From assembly GCA_046290435.1 (NCBI GenBank), contig JBKAGO010000054.1, positions 1 to 62,747 of the forward strand: 62,747 nucleotides of DNA, given 5' to 3'. The notes below the pieces were generated by a model, which saw only the letters and a program-made list of their open reading frames with translations, had not been told where the DNA came from and searched no databases. Source of the stretch: CAVQUE01 sp046290435 (GTDB taxonomy: Bacteria > Actinomycetota > Acidimicrobiia > Acidimicrobiales > UBA8592). A program made the translations under genes and the position numbers. Positions 41,442 through 50,155 of this stretch are shown here, one piece after another (within the stretch, counting starts at the first letter, position 1; the number at the start of each line of letters is the position of its first letter).

Positions 41442-42617
41442 ATGCTTCGAACCCAGGTGGCCATCATCGGCGCCGGACCAGCCGGGACGCTGCTCGCACA
41501 CATCCTCGACCGGGCCGGCATCGAGTCGATCGTGGTCGAGCGCTCCAGCCGCTCCCACGTGCTCGGGCGCATCCGCGCCGGGGTCCTCGAATGGGGCTCG
41601 GTGGGCGTGCTGCGCGACGCCGGGCTCGGGGCCCGCATGGATGCCGAGGGCCACGTCCACGACGGCGCCGCGCTGGTGTGGGGCGGGCGCGAACCGTTCT
41701 TCGTCGACATCCACGCCAACGTCGGGTCGCACTTCATGTCCTACGGGCAGACCCGGATCCAGGAGGACCTCTACGAGGCCAACGACGCCCGTGGCGGCCA
41801 CATCGTCTTCGATGCCGACGACGTCGAGATCCACGACGTCCTGGCCCGGCCCTGGGTGAGCTTCTCCGTCGGCGGCGCGGCCGAACGGATCGACGCCGAC
41901 TTCGTGATCGGCTGCGACGGCTTCCACGGCGCCGCCCGCCGGGCGATCCCGGCCGAGGTGCTGCGCACCTTCGGAAAGGAGTACCCGTTCGGCTGGTTGG
42001 GCGTCATGTCGGAGACCCCGCCGCTGCGCGACCTCGTGTACGCCAACCACGAGCGAGGCTTCGCCCTGGCCTCGCAGCGCAACGCGATGCTCAGCCGGTA
42101 CTACGTCCAGTGCCCGCTCGAGGACTCCGTCGACGACTGGTCCGACGACCGGTTCTGGTCCGAGCTCGTCACCCGCCTCGGACCGACCTGCGGCGACCAG
42201 GTGGTCACCGGCCCCACGATCGAGAAGTCCATCGCACCGCTGCGCAGCTTCGTCGCCGAGCCCATGCGCTGGGGCAACCTGTTCCTCGCCGGCGACGCCG
42301 CCCACATCGTGCCCCCCACCGGCGCCAAGGGCCTCAACCTCGCCATATCCGACGTGCACTACCTGTCGCGGGGCCTCATCGCCCACTACGCAACGGGCGA
42401 CGACACGGCCCTCGACGCCTACTCCGACACCGCGCTGCGACGGATATGGAGCGCAGTGCGGTTCTCGTGGTGGCTGACCTCGCTGCTGCACCGCTTCCCC
42501 GGCCAGAGCGTCTTCGACCAGCGGGCCCAGGAGACCGAACTCGACTACATCGCCTCGTCACGCCACGCGCAGGCATCGGTGGCCGAGCAGTACGCGGGCC
42601 TCCCGCTCGAGGCCTGA
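41442..42617 (+). CDS. pobA: 4-hydroxybenzoate 3-monooxygenase
   Basis: A 391-residue flavoprotein hydroxylase matching PobA in length and motifs: VAIIGAGPAGTLLAHILDRA (FAD), RIRAGVLEWGSVGVLRDAGL (substrate region typical of PobA), DFVIGCDGFHGAAR (NADPH/FAD DG motif) and LFLAGDAAHIVPPTGAKGLN (ribityl-binding GD motif). It converts 4-hydroxybenzoate to protocatechuate, feeding the lig pathway. ATG 41442 lies just beyond the GntR-type palindrome, so it is probably co-regulated with ligJK. It converges on vanA, six bases away. Confidence 0.92.
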   Translation: MLRTQVAIIGAGPAGTLLAHILDRAGIESIVVERSSRSHVLGRIRAGVLEWGSVGVLRDAGLGARMDAEGHVHDGAALVWGGREPFFVDIHANVGSHFMSYGQTRIQEDLYEANDARGGHIVFDADDVEIHDVLARPWVSFSVGGAAERIDADFVIGCDGFHGAARRAIPAEVLRTFGKEYPFGWLGVMSETPPLRDLVYANHERGFALASQRNAMLSRYYVQCPLEDSVDDWSDDRFWSELVTRLGPTCGDQVVTGPTIEKSIAPLRSFVAEPMRWGNLFLAGDAAHIVPPTGAKGLNLAISDVHYLSRGLIAHYATGDDTALDAYSDTALRRIWSAVRFSWWLTSLLHRFPGQSVFDQRAQETELDYIASSRHAQASVAEQYAGLPLEA

Positions 42618-42623
42618 GCCTCG

Positions 42624-43661
42624 TCAGCCCGCAGCGAGTTGCATGCCGATCAGGCGGCGTGCTGCGAGCGCGCCCGTGTCGATCTTGAGGCTCACCTCGT
42701 CGGGCATGCCCTCCTCGGCCAGCCGCTGCTCGATCACGCCGAGCGCCGCGACGTCTTCGAGGACCACGCCGGTCTGCATGGCCGCCATACCGGCGTCGAC
42801 CTCGGCATCGTCGAGCGCGAAATCCCGGCACAGGGCCCAGAAGTCGAGCGTCGAGCCGGCGGTCGAAGGGGTGATGCCGTACAGGACCATCAGGTGGGCG
42901 GCGTCGGGGTCGGTGCCGTCGTCGTTGGGCACCGTTCCGGCCGGAGCGACGCGGACGCGCAGCAGGTACAGACAGACGGGGTGGTACTCGATGTCCTGCC
43001 ACCGGTCGATCGGGCTCTCGAGGCCTGCGTTGTCGGCGTAGAACGGCGGGCACTCGACCGATGCCATGTGCCGGCTGACGTACACGACTCCCGTGTCCTC
43101 GTCCACGCGGGTGTCGATCGGCGTCTCGGCCACTTCGGGCGTGCCGATGGAACCGGCGTGGAGGAACGTCTCGTGTGACAGGTCGAGCAGATTGTCGACG
43201 AGCAACCCGTAGCGGCCGTCGAGGGGCTCCATGCCCCACAGCACCTTCCACCCCTCGGCATCCATCCACGGCAGATCGGGCACCTCGGCCTCGTCGGCCG
43301 CATCGGGGTCGCCGATCCAGACCCAGATCCACGGACCCGTCGCATACAACCGGTACGTCGCGACGTCGGCTCTGGAGGGAATCTGCTTCTGGTTCGGCGC
43401 AGAGACGCAGCTGCCACAGCCGTCGAAGACCAGGCCGTGATACCCGCACTGGATGGTGTCGTCAGCGACGGTGCCGAGCGACAGCGGGTAGCCGCGGTGG
43501 GGGCACCGGTCGGCCAGGGCGACGACCTCGCCGTCGCTCTTGCGGTAGAGCACGATGTGCTCCCCGCAGACCGTGCGGGCCAGCGGTTGTGCACCGATCT
43601 CGTCGGTCGATGCGATCACGTACCACTGGTTCGTCGGGAACTCGACGGGCATGGGAATCAT
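42624..43661 (-). CDS. vanA: Vanillate O-demethylase oxygenase subunit (Rieske type)
   Basis: A 345-residue Rieske oxygenase. The [2Fe-2S] ligands are Cys53, His55, Cys72 and His75 (CPHRGYPLSLG, CGYHGLVFDGCG). The mononuclear iron site appears in DNLLDLSHETFLHAGSIG. This matches vanillate demethylase VanA, which turns vanillate into protocatechuate and formaldehyde. ATG 43661 is preceded by GGAGG at six bases. The reductase VanB is not in the window, so electrons must come from elsewhere. Other methoxybenzoate demethylases are possible. Confidence 0.82.
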   Translation of the reverse strand: MIPMPVEFPTNQWYVIASTDEIGAQPLARTVCGEHIVLYRKSDGEVVALADRCPHRGYPLSLGTVADDTIQCGYHGLVFDGCGSCVSAPNQKQIPSRADVATYRLYATGPWIWVWIGDPDAADEAEVPDLPWMDAEGWKVLWGMEPLDGRYGLLVDNLLDLSHETFLHAGSIGTPEVAETPIDTRVDEDTGVVYVSRHMASVECPPFYADNAGLESPIDRWQDIEYHPVCLYLLRVRVAPAGTVPNDDGTDPDAAHLMVLYGITPSTAGSTLDFWALCRDFALDDAEVDAGMAAMQTGVVLEDVAALGVIEQRLAEEGMPDEVSLKIDTGALAARRLIGMQLAAG

Positions 43662-43686
43662 CGGTGACCTCCGGTGGGGCTGATCG

Positions 43687-43800
43687 CTACGCGTCGAAGA
43701 TCAGGACGGGCTTGATGACCGAGCCATCGGCCGATGCCGCTTCGGCTGCGTTGATCTCGCCGAAGGGGAACGTGGTGATGAGCTCGTCGTAGGGGAACCT
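43687..43800 (-). pseudogene. C-terminal stub of a zinc-type alcohol dehydrogenase
   Basis: Thirty-seven codons with a stop but no start: RFPYDELITTFPFGEINAAE, then ADGSVIKPVLIFDA. This is the typical ending of medium-chain alcohol dehydrogenases (FPFDEINEA, GxxIKPVL). The upstream sequence ends abruptly at about 43800, where the next remnant begins on the other strand. It lies just after vanA's start side. Confidence 0.65.
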
Positions 43801-43937
43801 GCCCCACCTTCGGCTGGAATGACGGTGCGCTGCTGCTTTTCCACGAAGCCGTCAAGGACGCCATCGACCCCAGCTCGATCCTCGCGCCGGGCAAGTCGGG
43901 CATCTGGGGCCACCGGTTCCGCGGTCGCGGCCTCTGA
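43800..43937 (+). pseudogene. C-terminal stub of a vanillyl-alcohol-oxidase / 4-cresol-dehydrogenase type flavoprotein
   Basis: Forty-five codons to a TGA at 43935-43937: CPTFGWNDGALLLFHEAVKD, then AIDPSSILAPGKSGIWGHRF. The DPxxILAPGKSGIW ending is characteristic of FAD-linked oxidases such as vanillyl-alcohol oxidase, eugenol oxidase and the 4-cresol dehydrogenase flavoprotein. There is no start or FAD-binding region. It abuts the alcohol dehydrogenase stub end to end. Confidence 0.65.
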
Positions 43938-44014
43938 TCCGGAGCCTCAACCGCGGGCAGGTACCGCGGCTCGCCGCACGGCACGAGCATCTCGATGCCG
44001 TAGTCAGTTCTCAT
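43938..44014 (-). pseudogene. N-terminal stub of an unknown gene downstream of the ABC operon
   Basis: ATG 44014 overlaps the stop of the ATPase gene by 11 bp, as in a coupled operon, and reads MRTDYGIEMLVPCGEPRYL then PAVEAPD before running into the flavoprotein stub. It looks like the first 25 codons of a gene whose remainder was deleted. I do not recognise the family. Confidence 0.45.
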
Positions 44015-45098
44015 GGTCGGGGCTGCTCGATCGCCACATGTCCTCGACGCGGTCGCTGTGATGACACGCCGTGCCGTGGTCGTCGACCATGTCGAGCACG
44101 GGACGCTCAGCGTGGCAGCGCTCGGTCGCCAACGGACACCGCGCAGCGAAGGGGCAGCCCCCCTGACCGGGGGGCGCCGTGCTCGCCGAACCGACGCCCA
44201 GTGCTTCGCGCCGGGCGCGGCGCACCGCCTGTTCGGCGGGCCGCGGCACCGGTGCTGCCGCGGTGAGCGCCAGGGTGTAGGGGTGCCGGGGCGCCGATGA
44301 CAGGGCATCGGCCGGGCCGATCTCCATGATCTGGCCGCGGTAGAGCACCGCCACCCGATCGGCAAGGAATCGGACCACCCCGAGATCGTGGGCGATGAAC
44401 AGGAACGCCAGGCCGCGTTGGTCGCGGAGATCCGCCAGCAGGTTGAGCACCTGGGCCTGGGTGGACAGGTCGAGGGCGCTGACCGGCTCGTCGAGCACGA
44501 GCACCTCCGGGTCGCACACCAACGCCCGGGCGATGGCGATGCGCTGGCGCTGCCCGCCCGAGAACTGCGCCGGATGCCGGTCGATGACATCGCCGGGAAG
44601 ACCCACCGACTCGAGTGCCTCGACCGAACGCTGCTCCGCCTCGGCGCCGCGGACCCCGATGAGCGCCAGGGGCTCGGCCAGGGTCTGGCCGATGGTGCGG
44701 GCCGGATTGAGCGACGAGTAAGGATCCTGGAACACGATTCGCAGCTCCGGCGCGAGCGTCCGCCGCTGCTTGGGTGTCGCCCGGGTGATGTCACGGCCCT
44801 TCAGGTGGACCGATCCCGCGTTCGGCACCTGGAGACCGAGCAGCGCCTTGCCGATGGTGGACTTGCCGGAACCGGACTCGCCGACGAGTCCGAGCGTCTC
44901 GCCCGCGGCGATGTCGAAGCTGACGCCATCGACGGCCGGCGGGACGCGTGCTGCGCTGCGCCCGCGGCCGTAGCGGACGACAAGGTCCCGTACCGTCAAC
45001 ACTGCGTCCGGGGTCGCCGGCGCCGTTCCGCCACAGGGATCGGTGCCGGTGGCGGCATCGGTATCGACGTCCGGCTGCCGGCCGTTCACGATGCTCAT
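44004..45098 (-). CDS. Oligopeptide-type ABC transporter ATP-binding protein (DppF/OppF)
   Basis: A 364-residue ATPase: Walker A GESGSGKST, Q-loop FQDPYSSLNPARTIG (typical of OppF/DppF), signature FSGGQRQRIAIARAL, Walker B VLVLDEPVSALD, H-loop IAHD, and the C-terminal oligopeptide/dipeptide module with cysteines (GGCPFAARCPLATERC) that usually binds an iron-sulfur cluster. ATG 45098 overlaps the stop of the fused DppC-DppD gene (ATGA). Last intact gene of the five-component operon. Confidence 0.9.
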   Translation of the reverse strand: MSIVNGRQPDVDTDAATGTDPCGGTAPATPDAVLTVRDLVVRYGRGRSAARVPPAVDGVSFDIAAGETLGLVGESGSGKSTIGKALLGLQVPNAGSVHLKGRDITRATPKQRRTLAPELRIVFQDPYSSLNPARTIGQTLAEPLALIGVRGAEAEQRSVEALESVGLPGDVIDRHPAQFSGGQRQRIAIARALVCDPEVLVLDEPVSALDLSTQAQVLNLLADLRDQRGLAFLFIAHDLGVVRFLADRVAVLYRGQIMEIGPADALSSAPRHPYTLALTAAAPVPRPAEQAVRRARREALGVGSASTAPPGQGGCPFAARCPLATERCHAERPVLDMVDDHGTACHHSDRVEDMWRSSSPDHEN

Positions 45099-47062
45099 GC
45101 CGACTCCTGTCCGACCAGCACGTCGTGGTCTCGCTGCTCGGACGACCACGTTGCGCCGATGCGGATGAGCTCGTCGGCGCGGACACACAGAGCCGAGCCG
45201 CCGTGGTCGTCGCCTCGAGCAGCGAAGGGGCGGGTGCACTCGTCGGCGACGAACTGGCATCGACTGGCGAACCGGCATCCGCTGGGCCACGTGCCCGGCT
45301 TCGGGACCGTGCCCGCGATGGCGGCGAGACGCTCGGGGACCGGCTCGTCGTCGGCGACGTGGGGGTTCGCCCGCAGCAGGGCCATCGTGTACGGATGGAC
45401 GGGCCGGTCGAGCACCTCGGCCACCGGTCCCGACTCGATGACCTGCCCGGCGTACATCACCGCCATGTGGTCGCAGATGTCGGCCACGACCCCGAGGTCG
45501 TGGGAGACGATCACGACCGCCAGGCCCGTCTCGCTCACCAGGTGGCGTAGCAGGCTGAGGATCTCCGCCTGGACGGTGACGTCGAGCGCTGTCGTGGGCT
45601 CGTCGGCGACCAGCAACTTCGGTTGGCCGGTCAACGCGAGCGCGATCGCGACACGCTGGGCCATGCCACCCGAGAGCTGGTGGGGGTAGCTCTTCAGCAC
45701 CCGTTCGGCGTCGACGATGCCGACCTGGTCGAGCAGCTCCAGCGCAATCCTGTCGGCCTCGCGGCGTCCGACTCCGCGGAGACGCCGGATCGGACGGGTC
45801 AGCTGGTACTTCACCGAGAAGAGCGGATCGAGCGCGACCATCGGCTCCTGGGAGATCATGGCGATCTCGCTGCCGCGGACCCGGCGCATCTCGGCGTCGC
45901 TCATGCCGATGAGCTCGCGCCCGTCCCACCGGATCGAGCCGGCACTGCGGGAAACACCGTGCGGGAGCAGCCCCAATAGCGAGCGGGCCGTCATCGTCTT
46001 GCCGCACCCGGACTCACCGACGAGGCCGAGCACCTCGCCCTGGCGCAGTTCGAACGACACCTCGCTGACGAGCTCGGGGCCGTCGTCGACGGCGACGGAG
46101 AGCCCACGGACCGACAGCACCGACTCGGGGTCGTGCGTCGCGTCCGTGGTGGCTGCGGCAAGCGGGCGTCTCCGGCTCGGTCGGTACTCCGGTATGGCCA
46201 GCGGCCGGGCGAGCGCATCGGCGACCTCGTTCGCCGCGATCACCGTGAGCGCCAACGCGACGCCTGGGGGGACCATGAGCCAGGGGCTGTCGAAGATGTT
46301 CCGCGAGGCGTCGCGGATCATGAAGCCCCAACTCGGGTCCGGTTCGCTCGCCCCGAATCCGAGGAACGCGAGGCCGGCGACGATGCTGATACCGATGCCG
46401 TAGACCAGTGCCGCCTGCACGGCGATGGCACGAGCCATTCCCGGCAGGACGTGGGCCACGTTGACCCGGATCGAACCCAGCCCATTGACACGAGCGGCAT
46501 CGACGTACAGGCGTTGGCGCATCGACTTCGCCACACCGACGAGTACCCGATACACCGGCGACGAGATCAGCACCCCGAACACGATCATGACGGGGATGAT
46601 CCGGTTGCCGATGGCGCCGATCGCAGCCAGGAGCACGACCGTGCCCGGCAACGACATGATCGCCTCGGCAACCCTGCCGGTGACCTGCTCGGTGCGGCCG
46701 CCACGTTCTGCGGCGAGCAGCGCCATGGGAAGCCCGATGGCGAAGGCCACCAGCAACGTGATCGCCGACGCCGTCAGCGGGAGCGCACCTGCAGTGAAGA
46801 CACGGCTCAACAGGTCGCGTCCCACCGGATCGGTGCCCAGCCAGTAGTCGGCCGACGGGCCCTCGAGCCGGCGCGGCAGATCCTGGCGGGCCGGATCGTA
46901 GGGGCGCCACCACGGGGCGGTCAGCGATGAGATGACGATGAAGAGCAACCATGCGACACCGAACGCACCGCCCGGGCTGCGGAGGAAGGCGGGCACCCGG
47001 CAACGCCGGGTTGCGTCGTCGGGTGCGCCTGCGAGCTCGGACCTCGCGGAGTCGGCGCTCAT
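45095..47062 (-). CDS. Fused ABC transporter permease-ATPase (DppC-DppD)
   Basis: A 655-residue fusion. Residues about 1-300 are a DppC-type permease (WLGTDPVGRDLLSRVFTAGA; FLGFGASEPDPSWGFMIRDA). Residues about 320-640 are a DppD-type ATPase (Walker A GESGCGKTM, signature LSGGMAQRVAIALAL, Walker B LLVADEPTTALD, H-loop VSHD, C-terminal CRFASRCQFVADEC). It starts at ATG 47062 inside the end of the DppB gene. Such fusions occur in actinobacteria; note the contrasting DppB-DppC fusion at 21424. Confidence 0.9.
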   Translation of the reverse strand: MSADSARSELAGAPDDATRRCRVPAFLRSPGGAFGVAWLLFIVISSLTAPWWRPYDPARQDLPRRLEGPSADYWLGTDPVGRDLLSRVFTAGALPLTASAITLLVAFAIGLPMALLAAERGGRTEQVTGRVAEAIMSLPGTVVLLAAIGAIGNRIIPVMIVFGVLISSPVYRVLVGVAKSMRQRLYVDAARVNGLGSIRVNVAHVLPGMARAIAVQAALVYGIGISIVAGLAFLGFGASEPDPSWGFMIRDASRNIFDSPWLMVPPGVALALTVIAANEVADALARPLAIPEYRPSRRRPLAAATTDATHDPESVLSVRGLSVAVDDGPELVSEVSFELRQGEVLGLVGESGCGKTMTARSLLGLLPHGVSRSAGSIRWDGRELIGMSDAEMRRVRGSEIAMISQEPMVALDPLFSVKYQLTRPIRRLRGVGRREADRIALELLDQVGIVDAERVLKSYPHQLSGGMAQRVAIALALTGQPKLLVADEPTTALDVTVQAEILSLLRHLVSETGLAVVIVSHDLGVVADICDHMAVMYAGQVIESGPVAEVLDRPVHPYTMALLRANPHVADDEPVPERLAAIAGTVPKPGTWPSGCRFASRCQFVADECTRPFAARGDDHGGSALCVRADELIRIGATWSSEQRDHDVLVGQESA

Positions 47063-48000
47063 CGGGTACGCAACTTCGGATCGAGGCCGGCGAGGACGAT
47101 GTCGAGCACGAGATTGACGACCACGACGACGGTCGTGGACACCACCACGACACCGACGAGCGTCGGGAAGTCCTGGCCGACCGCTGCGGTGAGTGCGGCC
47201 TGGCCGAGCCCGGGGAGTGCGAACAGGGCCTCGATGATCACCGAGCCACCGAACAGCACGATGAACTGGATGCCGAGCACTGCGACGACGGGGAGGCTCG
47301 CGAAGCGCAGAGCGTGGATGTAGCGGACACGCCACTCGGGGGTACCGACCGCCCGCAGGGTGGTGATGTGTTCGTTGGCGAGTGCCTCTCGCATCCCGAC
47401 GGCTGCGGTGCGGGCGGTGATCCCGATACCGCTGAGCGCCAGAGTCATGACCGGCAGCGTCACCGTCCGCAACCAGTCGACGGGACTCTGGGAGAACGGC
47501 GTGTAGCCGGTTGCGGGCAGCCAGCTGAAGCGGATGGCGAAGAAGTAGATCAACACCACACCCACCCAGAAACTCGGCAGCGCGAGGGCCACGCCGGCTC
47601 CGGTGTTGACGAAGCGGGCCGCCCACCGGCCACGAACCGCAGCCGCCACCCCGAGGAACGTGCCCAGGACAGCCGATACGAGCGTTGCGAGCCCTGCCAG
47701 CGATGCCGTGACCGGAAGCCGATCGGCCAGGTTCGCCCCGACATCGCCGCCGTTGGTGAGCGAGGTTCCGAAGTCGAGCCGGACGAGGTTGCCGACACCC
47801 TCGACGTATTGGGTGGGCAGTGGGCGATTCCATCCGAGCCGCTCGTTCTCGGCGTCGACCTCTTCGGGGCTCGCGCCCATCGGCAGCCGGATGAGTCCTG
47901 GACTTCCGTCGGACACGTGGACCAGACCGAAGATCAGCGTGTAGGCGACGAGAATCGTCCCGAGCCCGATGGCCAGACGCCGTGCGATGTAGCCAGACAC
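47059..48000 (-). CDS. ABC transporter permease (DppB type)
   Basis: A 313-residue membrane protein with the DppB topology: YIARRLAIGLGTILVAYTLI at the N-terminus, an external loop with VRLDFGTSLTNGG, and EALFALPGLGQAALTAAVGQ near the end. GTG 48000 is preceded by GGGAG at eight bases. It pairs with the permease half of the next gene. Confidence 0.9.
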   Translation of the reverse strand: MSGYIARRLAIGLGTILVAYTLIFGLVHVSDGSPGLIRLPMGASPEEVDAENERLGWNRPLPTQYVEGVGNLVRLDFGTSLTNGGDVGANLADRLPVTASLAGLATLVSAVLGTFLGVAAAVRGRWAARFVNTGAGVALALPSFWVGVVLIYFFAIRFSWLPATGYTPFSQSPVDWLRTVTLPVMTLALSGIGITARTAAVGMREALANEHITTLRAVGTPEWRVRYIHALRFASLPVVAVLGIQFIVLFGGSVIIEALFALPGLGQAALTAAVGQDFPTLVGVVVVSTTVVVVVNLVLDIVLAGLDPKLRTR

Positions 48001-48096
48001 AAGTGGAACTCCCTACGGCTCGGCACCAACTGCCGAGTTGGTGGTGGGCTTCCTGCGCCCGGCCGAGCCCGGGCGCACCACCAGATGTCACGCAGC

Positions 48097-49740
48097 TCAG
48101 CCCGCCGGCTGGACCGCTGCGGTGACGAGGAAGCCGGCGAGACCGGCGAAGGGCACCTCCGAGATGGTCTCGGGGTTGTAGCCGGCGTAGTTGAAGTCCT
48201 CCCAGAGCGAGAACCACCAGCCACGATCGACCAGGGCGTTGTTGAGATCGGTCAACGCCTGCTCGTCACCACCGAGCGCCGGACCGAGGGCCGCCTCGAT
48301 CTCGGGATCGGAAGCTTCCTGGTAGTTCATGAAGCCGCCGGTCACCGGACCGGCGATGAAACCGGCCGGGGAGTTGCCGAGGCCCCAGGTGTTGGTGATC
48401 ATCGGCTGGATGCGCACCGATGCGAAGATCTCCTCGGTCGATGCAGCCGTGATGAAGTTCATCTTGACGTTGAGGTGCTCTTCCCACATCGCAGCGGAGA
48501 TCAGCTCCACCTCGTTGGGAGCCGGCAGGACCCACTTGTCGAACTCGAATCCGTCGCCGAGACCGACCGACTCGAGCAGCTCCCGAGCCCGCTCCGGGTC
48601 GAACGCATAGCGCTCGTCGATCGACGGGTCGTGCCCGGGGGCCCCCACGGGGAACGGCTGCACGGTCGCGCGGGCGCCGGGCGCCAGGGCCTCGACGATG
48701 GCTTCGCGATCGAGCGCGAGGGACAGTGCGAGGCGGGTCTCGACGAACTCGAACTCCGGTGCGGTGATGCCGAGCTTGTCCAGCACGTTCCACGAGGTGA
48801 TCTGACCGCCGATCTGTGCGAGCCCGGCCTCGGACTCGACGAGATCGAGCTGGCCGGCCTGGATGGAGGTCGCGATGTCGGCCTGGCCGGAGATCACCGC
48901 GTTCGCCCGTGCCTGGTCGTCGGTGATGATGTCGAAGACGATGGTGTCGTAGGCCCACGCATCGCTGTCGGGGTGGTCACCCTTCTTGCGCACGGTGAAG
49001 GTGCTGCCGCGGGTGGTCTCGTCTGCGACGAGCTCGTACACACCCGACCCCTCGGGGGCAGCCTCGAGCGTCGTCGCGTCGGCGACGCCACCCGGGCCCA
49101 CGATGACGCCCGAGGTGTCGGCGAGCAGAAGGTGCCCTTCGGGCTGCTCTGCAGCGAAGGTGATGGTCACGACGTAGGTGTCGGTGGCCTCGACGTCGGC
49201 GATCTCGGCCTCTTCTCCTTCGCGGAACAGTGCGTAGCCCTGGAGTGTCGACTCGCCGCGACGGTCGAGGTTGGCTTTCACGAGCTCGGCGTCGAGCGGC
49301 GTGCCGTCCGCGAAGGTGATGTCTTCGCGCAGCGTTAGGGTCAGCTGTGTGCTGTCGTCGTTGTACACGAAGTCCGTCACGAGGCTGGGTACCACCTCGC
49401 CTTCGGTGTCGGTGACGAACAGCGCGTCGTACAGCGTGCTGTGGAAGACGAACTGCGCCTGCGCGTAACGCAGGGCATCGAAGCCCGTCGGTGCCATGTC
49501 GGCCTCGAGCGCGATGGTCAACGTGGGACCCTCGGCTCCGTCGTCGGCCGCTCCATCGTCGCCGCCGCCATCGTCGGCCGCAGCAGCACCATCGTCGCCG
49601 GCGTCGCCGTCGTCGTCGGTCGCTGTCTGGTCCGTCGCGGCGTCGGCGTCGGAATCGTCGTCTCCGCCGCACGCCGAAGCGATGAGTGCGAAGGCGAGTA
49701 GCAGCGCTAGCAAGCGCAGTAAGCCCCTGAATCCGGTCAT
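48097..49740 (-). CDS. ABC transporter substrate-binding lipoprotein (family 5)
   Basis: A 547-residue lipoprotein: signal peptide with lipobox IASAC (Cys24), a long Asp/Gly/Ala linker (residues 25-70), then a family 5 solute-binding fold (YDALFVTDTEGEVVPSLVTD; LTLTLREDITFADGTPLDAE; APGHDPSIDERYAFDPERAR). ATG 49740 follows GGAGGG at six bases; the frame is open upstream but without signal-peptide character. It opens the transporter operon. The 400-bp upstream region holds a CRP-type site and an IclR-type site. The ligand is unknown but probably feeds the catabolic genes at 51-58 kb. Confidence 0.9.
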   Translation of the reverse strand: MTGFRGLLRLLALLLAFALIASACGGDDDSDADAATDQTATDDDGDAGDDGAAAADDGGGDDGAADDGAEGPTLTIALEADMAPTGFDALRYAQAQFVFHSTLYDALFVTDTEGEVVPSLVTDFVYNDDSTQLTLTLREDITFADGTPLDAELVKANLDRRGESTLQGYALFREGEEAEIADVEATDTYVVTITFAAEQPEGHLLLADTSGVIVGPGGVADATTLEAAPEGSGVYELVADETTRGSTFTVRKKGDHPDSDAWAYDTIVFDIITDDQARANAVISGQADIATSIQAGQLDLVESEAGLAQIGGQITSWNVLDKLGITAPEFEFVETRLALSLALDREAIVEALAPGARATVQPFPVGAPGHDPSIDERYAFDPERARELLESVGLGDGFEFDKWVLPAPNEVELISAAMWEEHLNVKMNFITAASTEEIFASVRIQPMITNTWGLGNSPAGFIAGPVTGGFMNYQEASDPEIEAALGPALGGDEQALTDLNNALVDRGWWFSLWEDFNYAGYNPETISEVPFAGLAGFLVTAAVQPAG

Positions 49741-50017
49741 GTCGTGCCCTCCAAGGCGCATTGGCCGCAACGATCGGGGGGTGGAACCAGACCTCGGTGC
49801 CAGCCGCGTCGTGCGTGGTGTCGTAGCGGCTGTTGCCGCCACGGCGGATCGTGCGTGACCTGGTTGCCGCAGCATCCCGGCGTCACAGCGCCGGGCGAGT
49901 CGGGCTCGGGTCGACGCACCGGGCAGCCCCGGAGCGAGGCAGAACACTCGTGAGTCGGATCGTCGATCGACGCCCCCCTCATCCATGCTCGTTCCCCCCC
50001 CAGGTTTTCCCGATCCG

Positions 50018-50033
50018 TGTGACGAGTCTCACA
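50018..50033. promoter_or_regulatory. CRP-type site TGTGA-N6-TCACA
   Basis: TGTGA-CGAGTC-TCACA is a perfect match to the consensus shared by enterobacterial and mycobacterial cAMP receptor proteins. It lies between the IclR-type site and the ABC operon, where catabolite activation would make sense. Confidence 0.55.
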
Positions 50034-50060
50034 ACCGCGCCACTGTTGGGGAAGCTTGAC

Positions 50061-50075
50061 TTCCACTGAACGGAA
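50061..50075. promoter_or_regulatory. IclR-type operator, copy 1
   Basis: TTCCACTGAACGGAA. Read on the other strand, TTCCGTTCAGTGGAA resembles known IclR-family sites. It matches copy 2 at 50985 in 12 of 15 positions. Confidence 0.55.
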
Positions 50076-50155
50076 GGTTGCCTCGAACCATCGCCACGGC
50101 CGACGGCGCCCGCTGGACACGCATGAGCATGGCGCCGACCAGTGACCGGGGTCCG

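Larger units (their letters stand above)
49741..50155 (-). other. 415-bp regulatory region upstream of the ABC operon
   Basis: No gene is supported here. It contains the CRP-type site (50018-50033) and the IclR-type site (50061-50075). The long distance to the binding-protein ATG (about 280 bp) implies a long leader or a promoter closer to the gene that I could not pin down. Confidence 0.5.

Noticed and set aside
40365..42491. 708-residue leftward frame containing LigJ
   Set aside because: The N-terminal 370 residues are the complement of pobA; LigJ begins at ATG 41381.
49741..49986. N-terminal extension of the binding lipoprotein to 49986
   Set aside because: The added 82 residues are Arg/Pro/Thr-rich and would bury the signal peptide; ATG 49740 has a good ribosome-binding site and an immediate lipoprotein signal.
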